DNA of 38,915 bases from Burkholderiales bacterium (GCA_947377275.1 CANCFV010000021.1:1-38915); one strand, 5' to 3'; shown: positions 17,647-26,327, numbered from the stretch's first letter. The notes: generated by a model from the sequence alone, not told the origin. A program made the numbers and translations.

Positions 17647-17769
17647 TTAGCACCCTGAGCGGGGTGCCACGCGCACCATGTCGATGGCGTTGAAGGGGCA
17701 CACCACCGCGCATTGGGCGCAGCCGGTGCAACGGTCGGGGGTCACCTCGGGCAGGGCTTTGGCGCTCAT
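17647..17769 (-). CDS. Very small single-cluster 4Fe-4S ferredoxin-like protein
   Basis: A 40-aa ORF reading MSAKALPEVTPDRC, then the rest of a perfect CxxCxxCxxxCP motif with Cys14, Cys17, Cys20 and Cys24, ending with TAA. This binds one [4Fe-4S] cluster in ferredoxins. Bacterial 2[4Fe-4S] ferredoxins are 55-80 aa with two motifs; here only one is present. The ATG lies 11 nt after the kefC stop, so it belongs to the kefF-kefC operon. It probably passes electrons to or from a partner, perhaps the KefF flavoprotein, which is inference. The extra Cys40 is the last residue. Confidence 0.82.
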   Translation of the reverse strand: MSAKALPEVTPDRCTGCAQCAVVCPFNAIDMVRVAPRSGC

Positions 17770-17780
17770 GCGGTGCCGCC

Positions 17781-19598
17781 TCAGTGCTGGTCAGGGCCCC
17801 AGCCTTGCGGGCGGCGCTGGGCCAGGGCCTCGCGCTCTTGGGCGAACAGCTCTTCGAGTTGCCGCCGCCCTTGCTTGGCCATCGACACCAGCGCTTGTTC
17901 ATCTTGGTGGTGCGGGTGCATGCGCTCGATCTGGTCCACCAGGTGGCGCCGAAAACGCGTGGCCAACTGGCGCGCATGGTACGGGTGCCAGCCCAGGGTC
18001 TCCAGCACGCTGCGGCCACTCAGCAGGGCCGAGTCCAGCGTCTCGCGCTCGATCAGCTGCACGCCTCGGTCACGCAGCGCATAGAAGTGCTGCACATTGC
18101 GCGCCCGCGCCACCACGGTCAGGTGCGGGAAGTGCGCTTTCACCACCTCGGCCAGCTTGAGGCTTTGCTCGACGTCGTCGATGGCCAGCACCAGCACACG
18201 GGCGTGCTCGGCCCCGGCCAAGCGCAGCAGGTCCAAGCGCGTGGCATCGCCGTAATGCACCCGAAAGCCGAACTTGCGCAGCAAATCGATTTGCTCGGCA
18301 TCGTGGTCCAGCACGGTGGCCTTGAGGCCGTTGGCGTACAGCAAACGCCCGATCACCTGCCCGTAGCGCCCAAAGCCCGCAATGATCACCGGCGCCTCTT
18401 GCGGCTCGGCCAGCTCGGGGGTGGAGCCGTCCTGCGCATGGGCGAAACGGGGCAGCACCCACTTGTCGATCAAGACCAGCAACAGGGGCGTCACCAGCAT
18501 CGACAGGGCCACCGTGCCCACCAGCACCGCGCTGTGGCGGCTGGACAAGATCTGCGCGGCCTCGGCCTGCTGGAACACCACAAACGCAAACTCGCCACCT
18601 TGCGCCAGCAGCAAGGCGAACACCGGCCGCTCGGCCAAAGGCACCTTCACGGCCGTGGCCAAGGCCCACAGCACCGCGCCTTTGATGAGCAGAAAGCCCG
18701 CCAGCACCGCCAACACCACCACCCAGTCGGCCAGCAGCGCATGGAAGTCCATCGACATGCCCACGGCCATGAAGAACAAGCCCAGCAGCAGGCCCTTGAA
18801 AGGCTCGACATCGGTTTCCAGCTCGCGCTTGTACTCGCTCTCGGCCAGCAGCACGCCGCCCAAGAAAGCGCCCAAAGCCATCGACAAGCCCACCGCCTGC
18901 ATCAAGCTGGCAATGCCCACCACCAAGGCCAGCGAAGCCGCCGTGAAGATCTCGGTGGAGCGGCTGCGCGCGATCCAGCGCAAGGCATGGCGCAGCAGCA
19001 AGCGGCCCACCAAGATGATGCCCACGATCACGCCCAGCGCCTTGGCGGCTTCCAACCACGGGTTGCCCTCGGCCTGCACGCGCACGCCCAGCAACGGGAT
19101 GAGGGCCAAGATGGGGATGGCCGCCACGTCTTGGAACAACAAGATGGCAAAGCCCGCCTGGCCGCCTTGGGTGGGCAGCAAGTGCCGCTCTTGCAGCACC
19201 TGCAGGGCCACGGCGGTGGACGACAAAGCCAGCCCCAGCCCCGCGATCAAGGCCATGGGCCCACTGGCCCCAAGCCACCAGCCCAGGCCCGCCAAAGCCC
19301 CCGCGCAGCCCAGCAACTGTGCCGAGCCCCAGCCAAAAATCGGGCGCCGCAAAGACCAGAGCCGCGCGGGCTCCAGCTCCAAGCCGATCAAGAACAGCAT
19401 CAGCACCACACCGAACTCGGCGATGTGCAGGATCGACTGGGTGTCTTTGACCAGGGCCAAGCCAAAGGGCCCAATCGCGATGCCCGCGGCCAGGTAGCCA
19501 ATGATCGAGCCCAGGCCGAAGCGCTTGGCCAGCGGCACCGCCACGACGGCCGCGCACAGGTAGACGAGGGTGGCTTGCAGCCAGTGGCTGGATTCCAT
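17781..19598 (-). CDS. kefC: Glutathione-regulated potassium-efflux antiporter KefC/KefB type
   Basis: A 605-aa protein with an N-terminal CPA2 K+/H+ antiporter domain (about 12 helices, residues 1-380) and a C-terminal RCK/TrkA-N domain with the nucleotide motif GFGRYG (408-413) followed by LDHDAEQIDLLRKFG. The regulatory-loop sequence ELETDVEPFKG matches the Kef hallmark. Kef channels open with glutathione adducts, releasing K+ and acidifying the cytoplasm to protect against electrophiles. ATG 19598 is chosen over 19706, which would overlap kefF. kefF ends 11 nt upstream and the tiny ferredoxin begins 11 nt downstream. Confidence 0.93.
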   Translation of the reverse strand: MESSHWLQATLVYLCAAVVAVPLAKRFGLGSIIGYLAAGIAIGPFGLALVKDTQSILHIAEFGVVLMLFLIGLELEPARLWSLRRPIFGWGSAQLLGCAGALAGLGWWLGASGPMALIAGLGLALSSTAVALQVLQERHLLPTQGGQAGFAILLFQDVAAIPILALIPLLGVRVQAEGNPWLEAAKALGVIVGIILVGRLLLRHALRWIARSRSTEIFTAASLALVVGIASLMQAVGLSMALGAFLGGVLLAESEYKRELETDVEPFKGLLLGLFFMAVGMSMDFHALLADWVVVLAVLAGFLLIKGAVLWALATAVKVPLAERPVFALLLAQGGEFAFVVFQQAEAAQILSSRHSAVLVGTVALSMLVTPLLLVLIDKWVLPRFAHAQDGSTPELAEPQEAPVIIAGFGRYGQVIGRLLYANGLKATVLDHDAEQIDLLRKFGFRVHYGDATRLDLLRLAGAEHARVLVLAIDDVEQSLKLAEVVKAHFPHLTVVARARNVQHFYALRDRGVQLIERETLDSALLSGRSVLETLGWHPYHARQLATRFRRHLVDQIERMHPHHQDEQALVSMAKQGRRQLEELFAQEREALAQRRPQGWGPDQH

Positions 19599-19609
19599 GT
19601 CGGGTGCTT

Positions 19610-20263
19610 TCAGGCCAAGGGCGGCAAAGGGGTGGCCAAGGCCGGGCGGTCGTCTTGTGGCACCGTGCACGTGGGGCACTCGCCCATCTCGGCGATCTCG
19701 GGCCAATGCGGGTAGGCGTTCAAACGCTCGACGTAGGTTTGCGTGTGCTGCGCCTGTTCATCGGCGCTGAGGTGGTGGGCCCCATGCTGCACCAAAGGCG
19801 GCAAAAAGCGCATGCCGCACAAGGCCGCGGTTTGCTCATACGGCGGCACAAAGGCATCGAAAAAATAGCGGTTGTAGCCTTGCGGGTGGTAGGCCTCTTC
19901 GGTGCCCCCGGTCGAGACCGCCAGCCACAGGTCCTTGGCGCGCAAACGCTGCGCAGGTTGGCCATCGGGGCCCGTGCCGTAAGCCCAGCCATGAGCCAGC
20001 ACCTCGTCCAGCCACAGCTTCATCAAAGGGGGCATGCTGTACCACTGCAGCGGGTGCTGCCACACGATCAGGTCCGCGGCTTCGGCCAAGGCCTGCTCGG
20101 CGGCCACGTCAATGACGAAATCGGGGTAGAGCGCATACAGGTCACGCACCTGCACGTGGGGCAGCGCGCTGGCCGCCTGCATGAGCGGCAGGTTGATGCG
20201 AGACAGGTGCAAGCTGGGGTGGGCAACCAGCACCAGGATCTTGGGGGGAGACGACTCAGGCAT
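19610..20263 (-). CDS. kefF: KefF-like NAD(P)H oxidoreductase, Kef ancillary subunit
   Basis: A 217-aa flavodoxin-fold quinone oxidoreductase. The KILVLVAHPSLHLSR start (9-23), the WQHPLQWYSMPPLMKLWLD block (88-106) and STGG near residue 138 match KefF/KefG and MdaB-like enzymes. KefF is needed for full Kef activity and reduces quinones. It lies immediately upstream of kefC on the same strand. The divergent region upstream (20264-20467) separates it from the 170-aa gene. The C-terminal 25 residues (GECPTCTVPQ) extend beyond the E. coli protein. Confidence 0.9.
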   Translation of the reverse strand: MPESSPPKILVLVAHPSLHLSRINLPLMQAASALPHVQVRDLYALYPDFVIDVAAEQALAEAADLIVWQHPLQWYSMPPLMKLWLDEVLAHGWAYGTGPDGQPAQRLRAKDLWLAVSTGGTEEAYHPQGYNRYFFDAFVPPYEQTAALCGMRFLPPLVQHGAHHLSADEQAQHTQTYVERLNAYPHWPEIAEMGECPTCTVPQDDRPALATPLPPLA

Positions 20264-20467
20264 GCGCCATTGTGTCGTGCATCGAGCCCATCAGCATATC
20301 GGCGAAAAGTGCGTGAAAAAGCACTCGTTGCACGAAAACCCCGATTCGGGTTGTCGTCGCTATTTTGTTCGCCCAAAAGCTGCCGAAGAATGCATCATGG
20401 GCATCAGTGGCCTGTGCGGTCGCGCATTGGGCCCCTTCCTGAAACCGCAGTACCGGAGGATGGCGTC
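20264..20467. other. Divergent intergenic region with short inverted repeats
   Basis: This 204-bp gap holds the promoters of kefF (minus) and of the 170-aa gene (plus). Two short inverted repeats are visible: AGTGC and GCACT (about 20309-20325) and the 11-bp CCCGATTCGGG (about 20340-20350). No convincing -35/-10 pair could be assigned. GGAGGA at 20455-20460 is the Shine-Dalgarno sequence for the plus-strand gene. Confidence 0.5.
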
Positions 20468-20980
20468 ATGAACTGGTTGGACAACGTTTCGTCAGACAGC
20501 GATCAACCGATTGCCCCTGCTTGTTTGTACCAAGGGCACTGGCAACACCGCCTGCATCCCTACGGGGACCTGGTCATGTGCCGCGTGGTGCTGGACGTGG
20601 CCGAGCCCCGCGTGGTGGCCGCCCAAGCGATCGAGAACGGCCTGCCCGACGACCTCGATAGCAGCGAAGTGCAAGACCTCAGCCAACTCATGCTGGCCCA
20701 AGAGGTGCACCACAACCCCACCGCCTGGGGCTTCACCGAATGCCGCATGCTGCCCACCTGGGCCAAGCCCACCTTCAGCGAAAGTCAGATCGAAGAGCTG
20801 GAGCGCATCCAGGGCTACCTGATCGAAGCCTCTGAAGACACGGTCGACTCGGTTTTGGAGCTGCGCGACCAGTTCCTGCAAGGCATCGGCATGACGCACA
20901 ACGACGTCAACCGCGCCGTGCGGCAACCGCCTCAGTATGGGCAGTGCATCCGCAAGGGCGCCAAGAGCCTGGTGAACTGA
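20468..20980 (+). CDS. Hypothetical protein upstream of DUF2252 protein
   Basis: A 170-aa soluble, acidic protein of no family I recognise; it has no signal peptide or membrane segment. The start is supported by GGAGGA (20455-20460), seven bases upstream. The N-terminal half has a beta-like pattern (YGDLVMCRVVLDVAEPRVV), the middle is rich in Glu/Asp (EVQDLSQLMLAQEVHH), and the C-terminal part looks helical (QIEELERIQGYLIE). The DUF2252 gene begins 7 nt after the stop, so the two are an operon and may act together. Confidence 0.72.
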   Translation: MNWLDNVSSDSDQPIAPACLYQGHWQHRLHPYGDLVMCRVVLDVAEPRVVAAQAIENGLPDDLDSSEVQDLSQLMLAQEVHHNPTAWGFTECRMLPTWAKPTFSESQIEELERIQGYLIEASEDTVDSVLELRDQFLQGIGMTHNDVNRAVRQPPQYGQCIRKGAKSLVN

Positions 20981-20987
20981 GCGCCCG

Positions 20988-22199
20988 ATGGGGCGCCAGC
21001 GCATCGACATCGTGCAGGACATCGTCCGCTTCAATGCAGGGCGCGACCCAGAGCGCCTGCTGCTGAAGTACCAGCACATGCGCGGCGACCCCTTCGCGTT
21101 TTTGCGCGGCGCCTGTCACCTGTTCTACCAGCGCTTGCCTGACAGCGGGGTGTTCAAAACCGCGCCCCTGGTCTGGTCGTGCGGCGACCTGCACCTTGAA
21201 AATTTCGGCAGCTTCAAAGGCGACAACCGGCTGCCCTGTTTCGACCTGAACGACTTCGATGAAGGCGTGCTGGCGCCCGCCAGCTGGGACCTGATCCGCC
21301 TGTTGACCAGCCTGCGCGTGGGTGCCCACAGCCTGGGCTTGTCGAGCAGTGACGCGCAAACCCTGTGCGGGTCGTTCTTGCAAGCCTACTCATCGGCATT
21401 GGCAGGCGGCAAGGCGCAATGGGTCGAGCCTCAAACCGCGCACGGTCTGGTCAAACAGCTCCTCGACAGCCTGCGTGAACGCCAGCGACCCGCGTTCCTG
21501 GACGCGCGCACGCAACTCAAAGGCAAGAAGCGGCGGCTGAAAATCGACGGCAAGCGCGCCCTGCCGGCCACGCAGGCGCAGCGCGAGCAGGTCACGGCCT
21601 TCATGGACACCTTTGCCCGTGCACAGGCCCACCCCGCGTTTTACAAGGTGCTCGACGTGGCACGCCGCATCGCGGGCACTGGCAGCCTCGGTGTTGAACG
21701 CTACGCCATCTTGGTGCAAGGCAAGGGCTCACCAGATGGCCATTACCTGCTCGATCTCAAACAGGCCCTGCCCTCGTCACTGGCGGCACATCTGCCGGTC
21801 AAGCAGCCCAAATGGGCCACCCAAGCGCACCGGGTGGTGGCGGTGCAGCAGCGCATGCAGGCGGTGTCCATGGCCTTTTTGCAACCCGTCTCGATGGGCC
21901 ACACCGCTTATGTGTTGAGGGGCTTGCAGCCGGCCGAAGACCGTGTCTCGCTCAACCGGTCCAAGCAGTCTTTGGACGACATCCGGGGCGTGATCACCAC
22001 CATGGGCCGCACCGTGGCCTGGGCGCAGTTGCGCAGCAGCGGGCGACAAGGCTCTGCCACCGCCGACGAACTGATGGACTTCGCCCAGCGCCAGAAATGG
22101 CAACACAAGCTGCTGGCTCACGCGCACGACATGGCCCTTCAAACGCAGCAAGACGCGGCCACCTTCGCCGAGGCCTATGACGATGGCGTGTTCAGCTAA
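20988..22199 (+). CDS. DUF2252 family protein (kinase-like fold)
   Basis: A 403-aa protein with the DUF2252 core: RGACHLFYQRL (40-50), SCGDLHLENFG (64-74) and FDLNDFDEG (85-93). The GDLHxEN and D-x-N-D-F-D motifs resemble the catalytic loop and metal-binding motif of aminoglycoside-phosphotransferase-like kinases, so an atypical kinase is possible. No activity has been established for the family. It is 7 nt downstream of the 170-aa gene. A basic stretch (KGKKRRLK near 178-185) is present. Start ATG 20988. Confidence 0.84.
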   Translation: MGRQRIDIVQDIVRFNAGRDPERLLLKYQHMRGDPFAFLRGACHLFYQRLPDSGVFKTAPLVWSCGDLHLENFGSFKGDNRLPCFDLNDFDEGVLAPASWDLIRLLTSLRVGAHSLGLSSSDAQTLCGSFLQAYSSALAGGKAQWVEPQTAHGLVKQLLDSLRERQRPAFLDARTQLKGKKRRLKIDGKRALPATQAQREQVTAFMDTFARAQAHPAFYKVLDVARRIAGTGSLGVERYAILVQGKGSPDGHYLLDLKQALPSSLAAHLPVKQPKWATQAHRVVAVQQRMQAVSMAFLQPVSMGHTAYVLRGLQPAEDRVSLNRSKQSLDDIRGVITTMGRTVAWAQLRSSGRQGSATADELMDFAQRQKWQHKLLAHAHDMALQTQQDAATFAEAYDDGVFS

Positions 22200-22232
22200 G
22201 GTAGCTGGCTTCCTCCACACAGAAAGTGTTTG

Positions 22233-22979
22233 ATGCCTTCCCTTGACGCGGCCAACCTGCACGCCTATTGGTCGCCCACCTTCCTCGGTGCCAATGCGTT
22301 CATCGTCTTGAACTTGCTCGGCGCCCTGCTGCTGGGCATGCTGGTGGGCTATGAGCGGACCTTTCGGGGCCGCGCGGCCGGCATGCGCACCTATGGCCTG
22401 GTGTGCATGACCTCGGCCGGCTTGACCGTGCTGGTGGGCTTGCCCAGCTACTGGTACGGCGGCCATTCATCAGTGGCCGGGGGCGACCCGACGCGCGTCA
22501 TCCAGGGTGTGGTCACCGGCATCGGCTTCCTGGGCGCTGGCGTCATCATGAAAGATGGCTTTCGCATCTCCGGTTTGACGACGGCGGCCTCCATCTGGAC
22601 CTCGGCAGCCATCGGCATCATGCTGGGGGTGGGCTTTTACCCTGCCGCCATCTTGCTGGCCGTGGTCTGTGCGCTGTCCATGGAGTGGATCAGGACGCTC
22701 GAGCGCTGGCTGCCAGCGCACCCCATCTTGAACGTGACCCTGGTCTTCCGCGAGGGCTTCACACCCAGCGAGAACGCGCTGTGCGAGGTGGCCAGCGCGC
22801 AAGGTTACGAGATCTCGCTCGACACCCTGGGCATCAGCCAGCGACTGGGCCAAAACGAGTGGCATTTCAACGCGGTGGGCACGAACAACCAGCGTGGCGT
22901 CTCAACCAGCACCTTGGCCCGCGCGCTGGCTGCGCTGGACGGGGTCGTCAGCTACAGCATCGCGGCGAACAAGGGCTAG
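22233..22979 (+). CDS. MgtC/SapB-family membrane protein
   Basis: A 248-aa inner-membrane protein with the MgtC signature LGALLLGMLVGYERTF (29-44), AGMRTYGLV (49-57) and the IGFLGAGVIMKDG block near 104-116. About four or five N-terminal helices precede a soluble C-terminal domain of about 90 residues. MgtC homologues are linked to growth at low Mg2+ and to F-ATPase control; a transporter role is not established. ATG 22233 is preferred over TTG 22230. It lies 33 nt after the DUF2252 stop, so it may be in the same transcript. Confidence 0.88.
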   Translation: MPSLDAANLHAYWSPTFLGANAFIVLNLLGALLLGMLVGYERTFRGRAAGMRTYGLVCMTSAGLTVLVGLPSYWYGGHSSVAGGDPTRVIQGVVTGIGFLGAGVIMKDGFRISGLTTAASIWTSAAIGIMLGVGFYPAAILLAVVCALSMEWIRTLERWLPAHPILNVTLVFREGFTPSENALCEVASAQGYEISLDTLGISQRLGQNEWHFNAVGTNNQRGVSTSTLARALAALDGVVSYSIAANKG

Positions 22980-23008
22980 GCGAGGGCACCCATCCAGCCC
23001 AGCACGCC

Positions 23009-24835
23009 TCAGTTCAGGCGTTCACCGGGCTCGTGCACATCCAGCAAGACATTGATGGCGCCCAAAGCACCGTTCTCACCCGTCACGAACAGGGCACGGC
23101 GCGCATCGAGCTTGACCACCGGGTTGAGCCCCACGACTCGGGCCTGCTGGCCCTGCAGCACGATGGCGGTGGACTCGCTGATGCCATAAATGCCCAGGCG
23201 CTTGTGATGAGCGCCGATGCCGTACAAACGGCCCCAGCGCTTGTCGACCTGCAAGCGGGGCTCGAAGGCCGCGTCATGCACCAGCCCCAAACCGGGCTTG
23301 ACCACGGCGTTGTTGGCCTGGAAGGCGGCAATCGCGTCGTCTTGTGAATCGCTGTCGGGGATGGCATCAAATTGGTCGCCTGCGGCGGCGCTCATGGCGT
23401 GCTCCAGCACCACCACGTCGGCGCTGCGCGTGGCGGCGTTCACCAGGGCCTTGAAGCCCGCGTCGGCCAGCGCGGCAGGCAACAGGGCCTGGTCACCCCC
23501 AATGAACAAGACACCCGCCACGCCCTTGAGCTGCGCTGCGTCCAGCGACGACACACCGTGGGCGATGCGCCCAATGGTGCCTCGCCAGCCCGCCTGCACC
23601 AAGGCCTGTGCGTAGGCGTCGGCATCGGCCTGTGCAGCGTCAGCAGAGGCATAGGCCGCAGTCACGATCACGAACTTGCCCAGGCGCTGACGGGCCGAGG
23701 CCAGACGCACCACCTCGCGCACCACCGGGCCTGCCAAGTCGCCAGACACATCGCCGCTGATGACCAAGGCGGCTCGGCCATCTGACGACAGCTTAGGAGA
23801 CACTTCTGAAGCCGGCTTCCACCACAGGCGCTGTCCGGCCAGCAAGGGCACACGGGCGTTCAGGTCGTAGCTCAAAGCGGGGCTGGGCGGCAGCAAGTGG
23901 GTCAACACTCGGCGCGCCGACAAGGCGGCGTTGGGTCCGACCCAGTTGTAGGTGGCACCGGCGGTTTGGAGGTCAACCACCACGCCGGATGAGACGCCCG
24001 AGACCGCACCCAGCCAACGGTCAGCGCGCAAGGCCGCACCCGTGTCAAAGTCCAGGCCCAAGCCCAGCAAGCCGCCATGGCCGACGGCATCGGCCGTCTG
24101 AGCCGCCACGTTGATCATGCGGCCCAAGCGGCCACGTGAATACACGTGCTCGTCGATCACCACTTGCTTGCTGCCAAACACCAAGCCCCGCGTCTGGCTG
24201 GGGTGGCCCAGCCACAGGTCGATGGAAGCCTTTTGCAAAGCCGTGGTCGAGTCGCCGCTGTCGGTGTAACCCGCGGTCATCACATAAGACTCGACGGCCG
24301 CACCGGCACTGGTGCCACCGAACACCACACCACGCTGAGCGGCGGTGTTCAAGGCGGCTTCAGCTGGTGACTGCGCCAAGATGCGCATGGCATAGGCCTG
24401 GTCGCCTCCGGTGAAGAACACGCCGTTCAAGGCCGGGTTGCCCAAGCCCGCCAGGACCTGGGGCGCGCTGGCATCGGCCGCCACATACAAAGGCACCGAG
24501 CTGACGTTGCAGCCCTGCGGGAAACGGCTTTTGTCGACCACGGCATCGCAAGCGGCCTGCAGCGAGGCCACGTCGTCGGCCAAGATGCCCGGGTCTTCTG
24601 GCAAGACGGGGTCGTCGGCGAAAGCCGCTGGCACCACCACGATGCGCAGTGCGGCGCCTGTGGCATGGCGAGCCACTTCTCGCGCATAGCCGCGAAGGGC
24701 AGTGTCATAGCCGCCGCCAATGGGGTAGAGGCTGCGCACCGGCGCACGTTCCGAACGATCGGCATGGGCCGGCAAAGCGGCACACAGCGACAAAGCGCAG
24801 GCCGCAGCCAGCAGAGACAGGCGATGGCAAGACAT
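23009..24835 (-). CDS. Exported cyanophycinase-like peptidase S51 with two modules
   Basis: A 608-aa protein with a Sec signal peptide (AHA near residue 26). The first module has the S51 features FFTGGDQ, nucleophile FGGTSAGA (Ser176) and VIDEHVYSRGRLGRM with a conserved His, as in cyanophycinases that cleave beta-Asp-Arg polymer. A second, weaker copy follows (VLFIGGDQ, then EHAMSAAAG with Ser482 where GTSAG would be, and SESTAIVLQGQQARVVG). Known exported cyanophycinases are about 420 aa, so this looks like a tandem fusion with a degenerate second half. ATG 24835 is preferred to GTG 24841 because GGGGAG is then 7 nt upstream. Confidence 0.82.
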   Translation of the reverse strand: MSCHRLSLLAAACALSLCAALPAHADRSERAPVRSLYPIGGGYDTALRGYAREVARHATGAALRIVVVPAAFADDPVLPEDPGILADDVASLQAACDAVVDKSRFPQGCNVSSVPLYVAADASAPQVLAGLGNPALNGVFFTGGDQAYAMRILAQSPAEAALNTAAQRGVVFGGTSAGAAVESYVMTAGYTDSGDSTTALQKASIDLWLGHPSQTRGLVFGSKQVVIDEHVYSRGRLGRMINVAAQTADAVGHGGLLGLGLDFDTGAALRADRWLGAVSGVSSGVVVDLQTAGATYNWVGPNAALSARRVLTHLLPPSPALSYDLNARVPLLAGQRLWWKPASEVSPKLSSDGRAALVISGDVSGDLAGPVVREVVRLASARQRLGKFVIVTAAYASADAAQADADAYAQALVQAGWRGTIGRIAHGVSSLDAAQLKGVAGVLFIGGDQALLPAALADAGFKALVNAATRSADVVVLEHAMSAAAGDQFDAIPDSDSQDDAIAAFQANNAVVKPGLGLVHDAAFEPRLQVDKRWGRLYGIGAHHKRLGIYGISESTAIVLQGQQARVVGLNPVVKLDARRALFVTGENGALGAINVLLDVHEPGERLN

Positions 24836-24873
24836 GAGCACGCTCCCCTTTTTTGAGTGCGCTCACGCTAACA

Positions 24874-24894
24874 CATGGCCCCCAAAAAACCATG
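24874..24894. repeat. Short inverted repeat between FKBP and cyanophycinase genes
   Basis: CATGG (24874-24878) and CCATG (24890-24894) flank an 11-base purine/pyrimidine-biased spacer. A second perfect palindrome, GGCCGC-A-GCGGCC, lies at 24924-24936 just after the FKBP stop. Neither is followed by a proper T-run, so neither is called a terminator. Confidence 0.3.
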
Positions 24895-24957
24895 ACATTG
24901 CGGTGACGCATCCGGCATGGACCGGCCGCAGCGGCCATCGCCACGAAGTCCTCGGCT

Positions 24958-25380
24958 TCAGCCCCCGACAGCCAACAACTCGACCGTGAACACCAAGTCG
25001 GCATTGGGTGGGATCACGCCGCCCGCACCCGCTGAGCCGTAAGCCGTTTTGGACGGGCAAAAGAGCTTGGCTTTGCCACCCACGGCCATGGTCTGCAGGC
25101 CTTGCGTCCAGCAGGGAATGACACGACCGAGCGGGAAGGTGATGGGCTCACCACGCTTGTAGGAGCTGTCAAACACCGTGCCATTGAGCAGCTTGCCCTC
25201 GTAATGCACTTTCACAGAACTGCTGACCGTGGGCTTGGCGCCCGTGCCCACCGACAGGTGCGTGACCTCCACGCCGGAGGGCAGCTTCTGCGTCTCGGAT
25301 GGGGTGGCCGCGATGGCTTGGGCCTGCGACAGCGAAGCCATGGCGGACAGCGCACAGGCAATCAGGGTGGGTTTGAACAT
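24958..25380 (-). CDS. Periplasmic FKBP-type peptidyl-prolyl isomerase
   Basis: A 140-aa protein with a signal peptide (hydrophobic 5-20, cleavage around 20-25) and one FKBP domain (residues 38-138). The domain shows VHYEGKLLNGTVFDSS, RGEPITFPLGRVI and WTQGLQTM, which line the usual proline-binding pocket, and the final VFTVELL strand. It catalyses cis-trans isomerisation of prolyl bonds during folding of exported proteins. GGAG lies 5 nt before the ATG. It is divergent from the RIO kinase gene. Confidence 0.92.
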   Translation of the reverse strand: MFKPTLIACALSAMASLSQAQAIAATPSETQKLPSGVEVTHLSVGTGAKPTVSSSVKVHYEGKLLNGTVFDSSYKRGEPITFPLGRVIPCWTQGLQTMAVGGKAKLFCPSKTAYGSAGAGGVIPPNADLVFTVELLAVGG

Positions 25381-25418
25381 GGAGGCTCCGGCTTGGGTGA
25401 CTGGTTGAGGCGAACAAA

Positions 25419-26327
25419 ATGGCAGGATACCCGTGTGGCGTTGCCATCCGCCCCCTCACAATCCCCTTCATGAAAACACCCCCCCGCCTGCTGCCCCTGG
25501 TTGAAGAAGGCCTGATCGACACCGTGGTGCGCCAGCTCATGAGCGGCAAAGAGGCCATGGTCTTTGTGGTGCGGCAAGGCGATCAAACGCTGTGTGCCAA
25601 GGTCTACAAAGAAGCCACGAACCGCAGCTTCCGCCAGGCGGTGGACTACACCGAGAACCGCAAGGTCAAGAACAGCCGGCAAGCGCGCGCCATGGCCAAA
25701 GGCACCAAGTTCGGCCGCGAAGCACAAGAAGCCGCGTGGCAAAGCGCCGAGGTCGATGCGCTGTACCGCCTGGCTGCGGCCGGCGTGCGCGTGCCCACGC
25801 CCTACCAGTTCATCGACGGTGTGCTGCTGATGGAGCTGGTGGCCGATGCCGATGGCGATGCCGCCCCGCGCCTCAACGACGTGGCCTTCACGCCCGATGA
25901 GGCCCGCACGCACCATGCCTCGCTGCTGCAAGAGGTGGTGCGCATGCTGTGTGCAGGCGTGGTGCACGGCGACTTGTCAGAGTTCAATATCTTGCTGGCT
26001 GCCGACGGCCCGGTCATCATCGACCTGCCTCAGGCGGTGGACGCCGCCGGCAACAACCACGCGCAACGCATGCTGCTGCGCGATGTGACCAACCTCAAAG
26101 ACTTCTTCGGGCAGTTCGCCCCCGAGCTGCTGAGCACCGACTTTGGCCCTGAGATCTGGGCCTTGTTTGAGCGAGGCTTGCTGACACAAGACAGCGTGCT
26201 GACCGGCCACTTCAAGCCGCAGCACAAGCCCGTGAACCTGGGCGATGTGATGCGCGAAATTGACGATGCCAAGGACGAAGAGGTCGCTCGCCGGTTGAGG
26301 ATGCAAGAAGGTGGGTCAAGCGCTTGA
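25419..26327 (+). CDS. RIO1-family atypical protein kinase
   Basis: A RIO-like kinase of 285 aa from ATG 25470 or 302 aa from ATG 25419. From 25470, SGKEAMVF (25-32) is the glycine-rich loop, Lys44 (LCAKVYK) the ATP-binding lysine, HGDLSEFN (166-173) the catalytic loop and Asp185 (IIDLPQ) the metal-binding aspartate, so the kinase is complete. RIO proteins phosphorylate or hydrolyse ATP in ribosome maturation in eukaryotes; bacterial targets are unknown. ATG 25419 has GAGG 8-9 nt upstream. The damaged copy at 30572 still aligns through the second ATG, which therefore may be the original start. Its end overlaps the cheB remnant by 12 nt. Confidence 0.9.
   Translation: MAGYPCGVAIRPLTIPFMKTPPRLLPLVEEGLIDTVVRQLMSGKEAMVFVVRQGDQTLCAKVYKEATNRSFRQAVDYTENRKVKNSRQARAMAKGTKFGREAQEAAWQSAEVDALYRLAAAGVRVPTPYQFIDGVLLMELVADADGDAAPRLNDVAFTPDEARTHHASLLQEVVRMLCAGVVHGDLSEFNILLAADGPVIIDLPQAVDAAGNNHAQRMLLRDVTNLKDFFGQFAPELLSTDFGPEIWALFERGLLTQDSVLTGHFKPQHKPVNLGDVMREIDDAKDEEVARRLRMQEGGSSA

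Noticed and set aside
17784-19715. 643-codon plus-strand frame opposite kefC
   Set aside because: The minus-strand frame is a clear KefC; the plus frame is His/Gln-rich with no domain and is a shadow.
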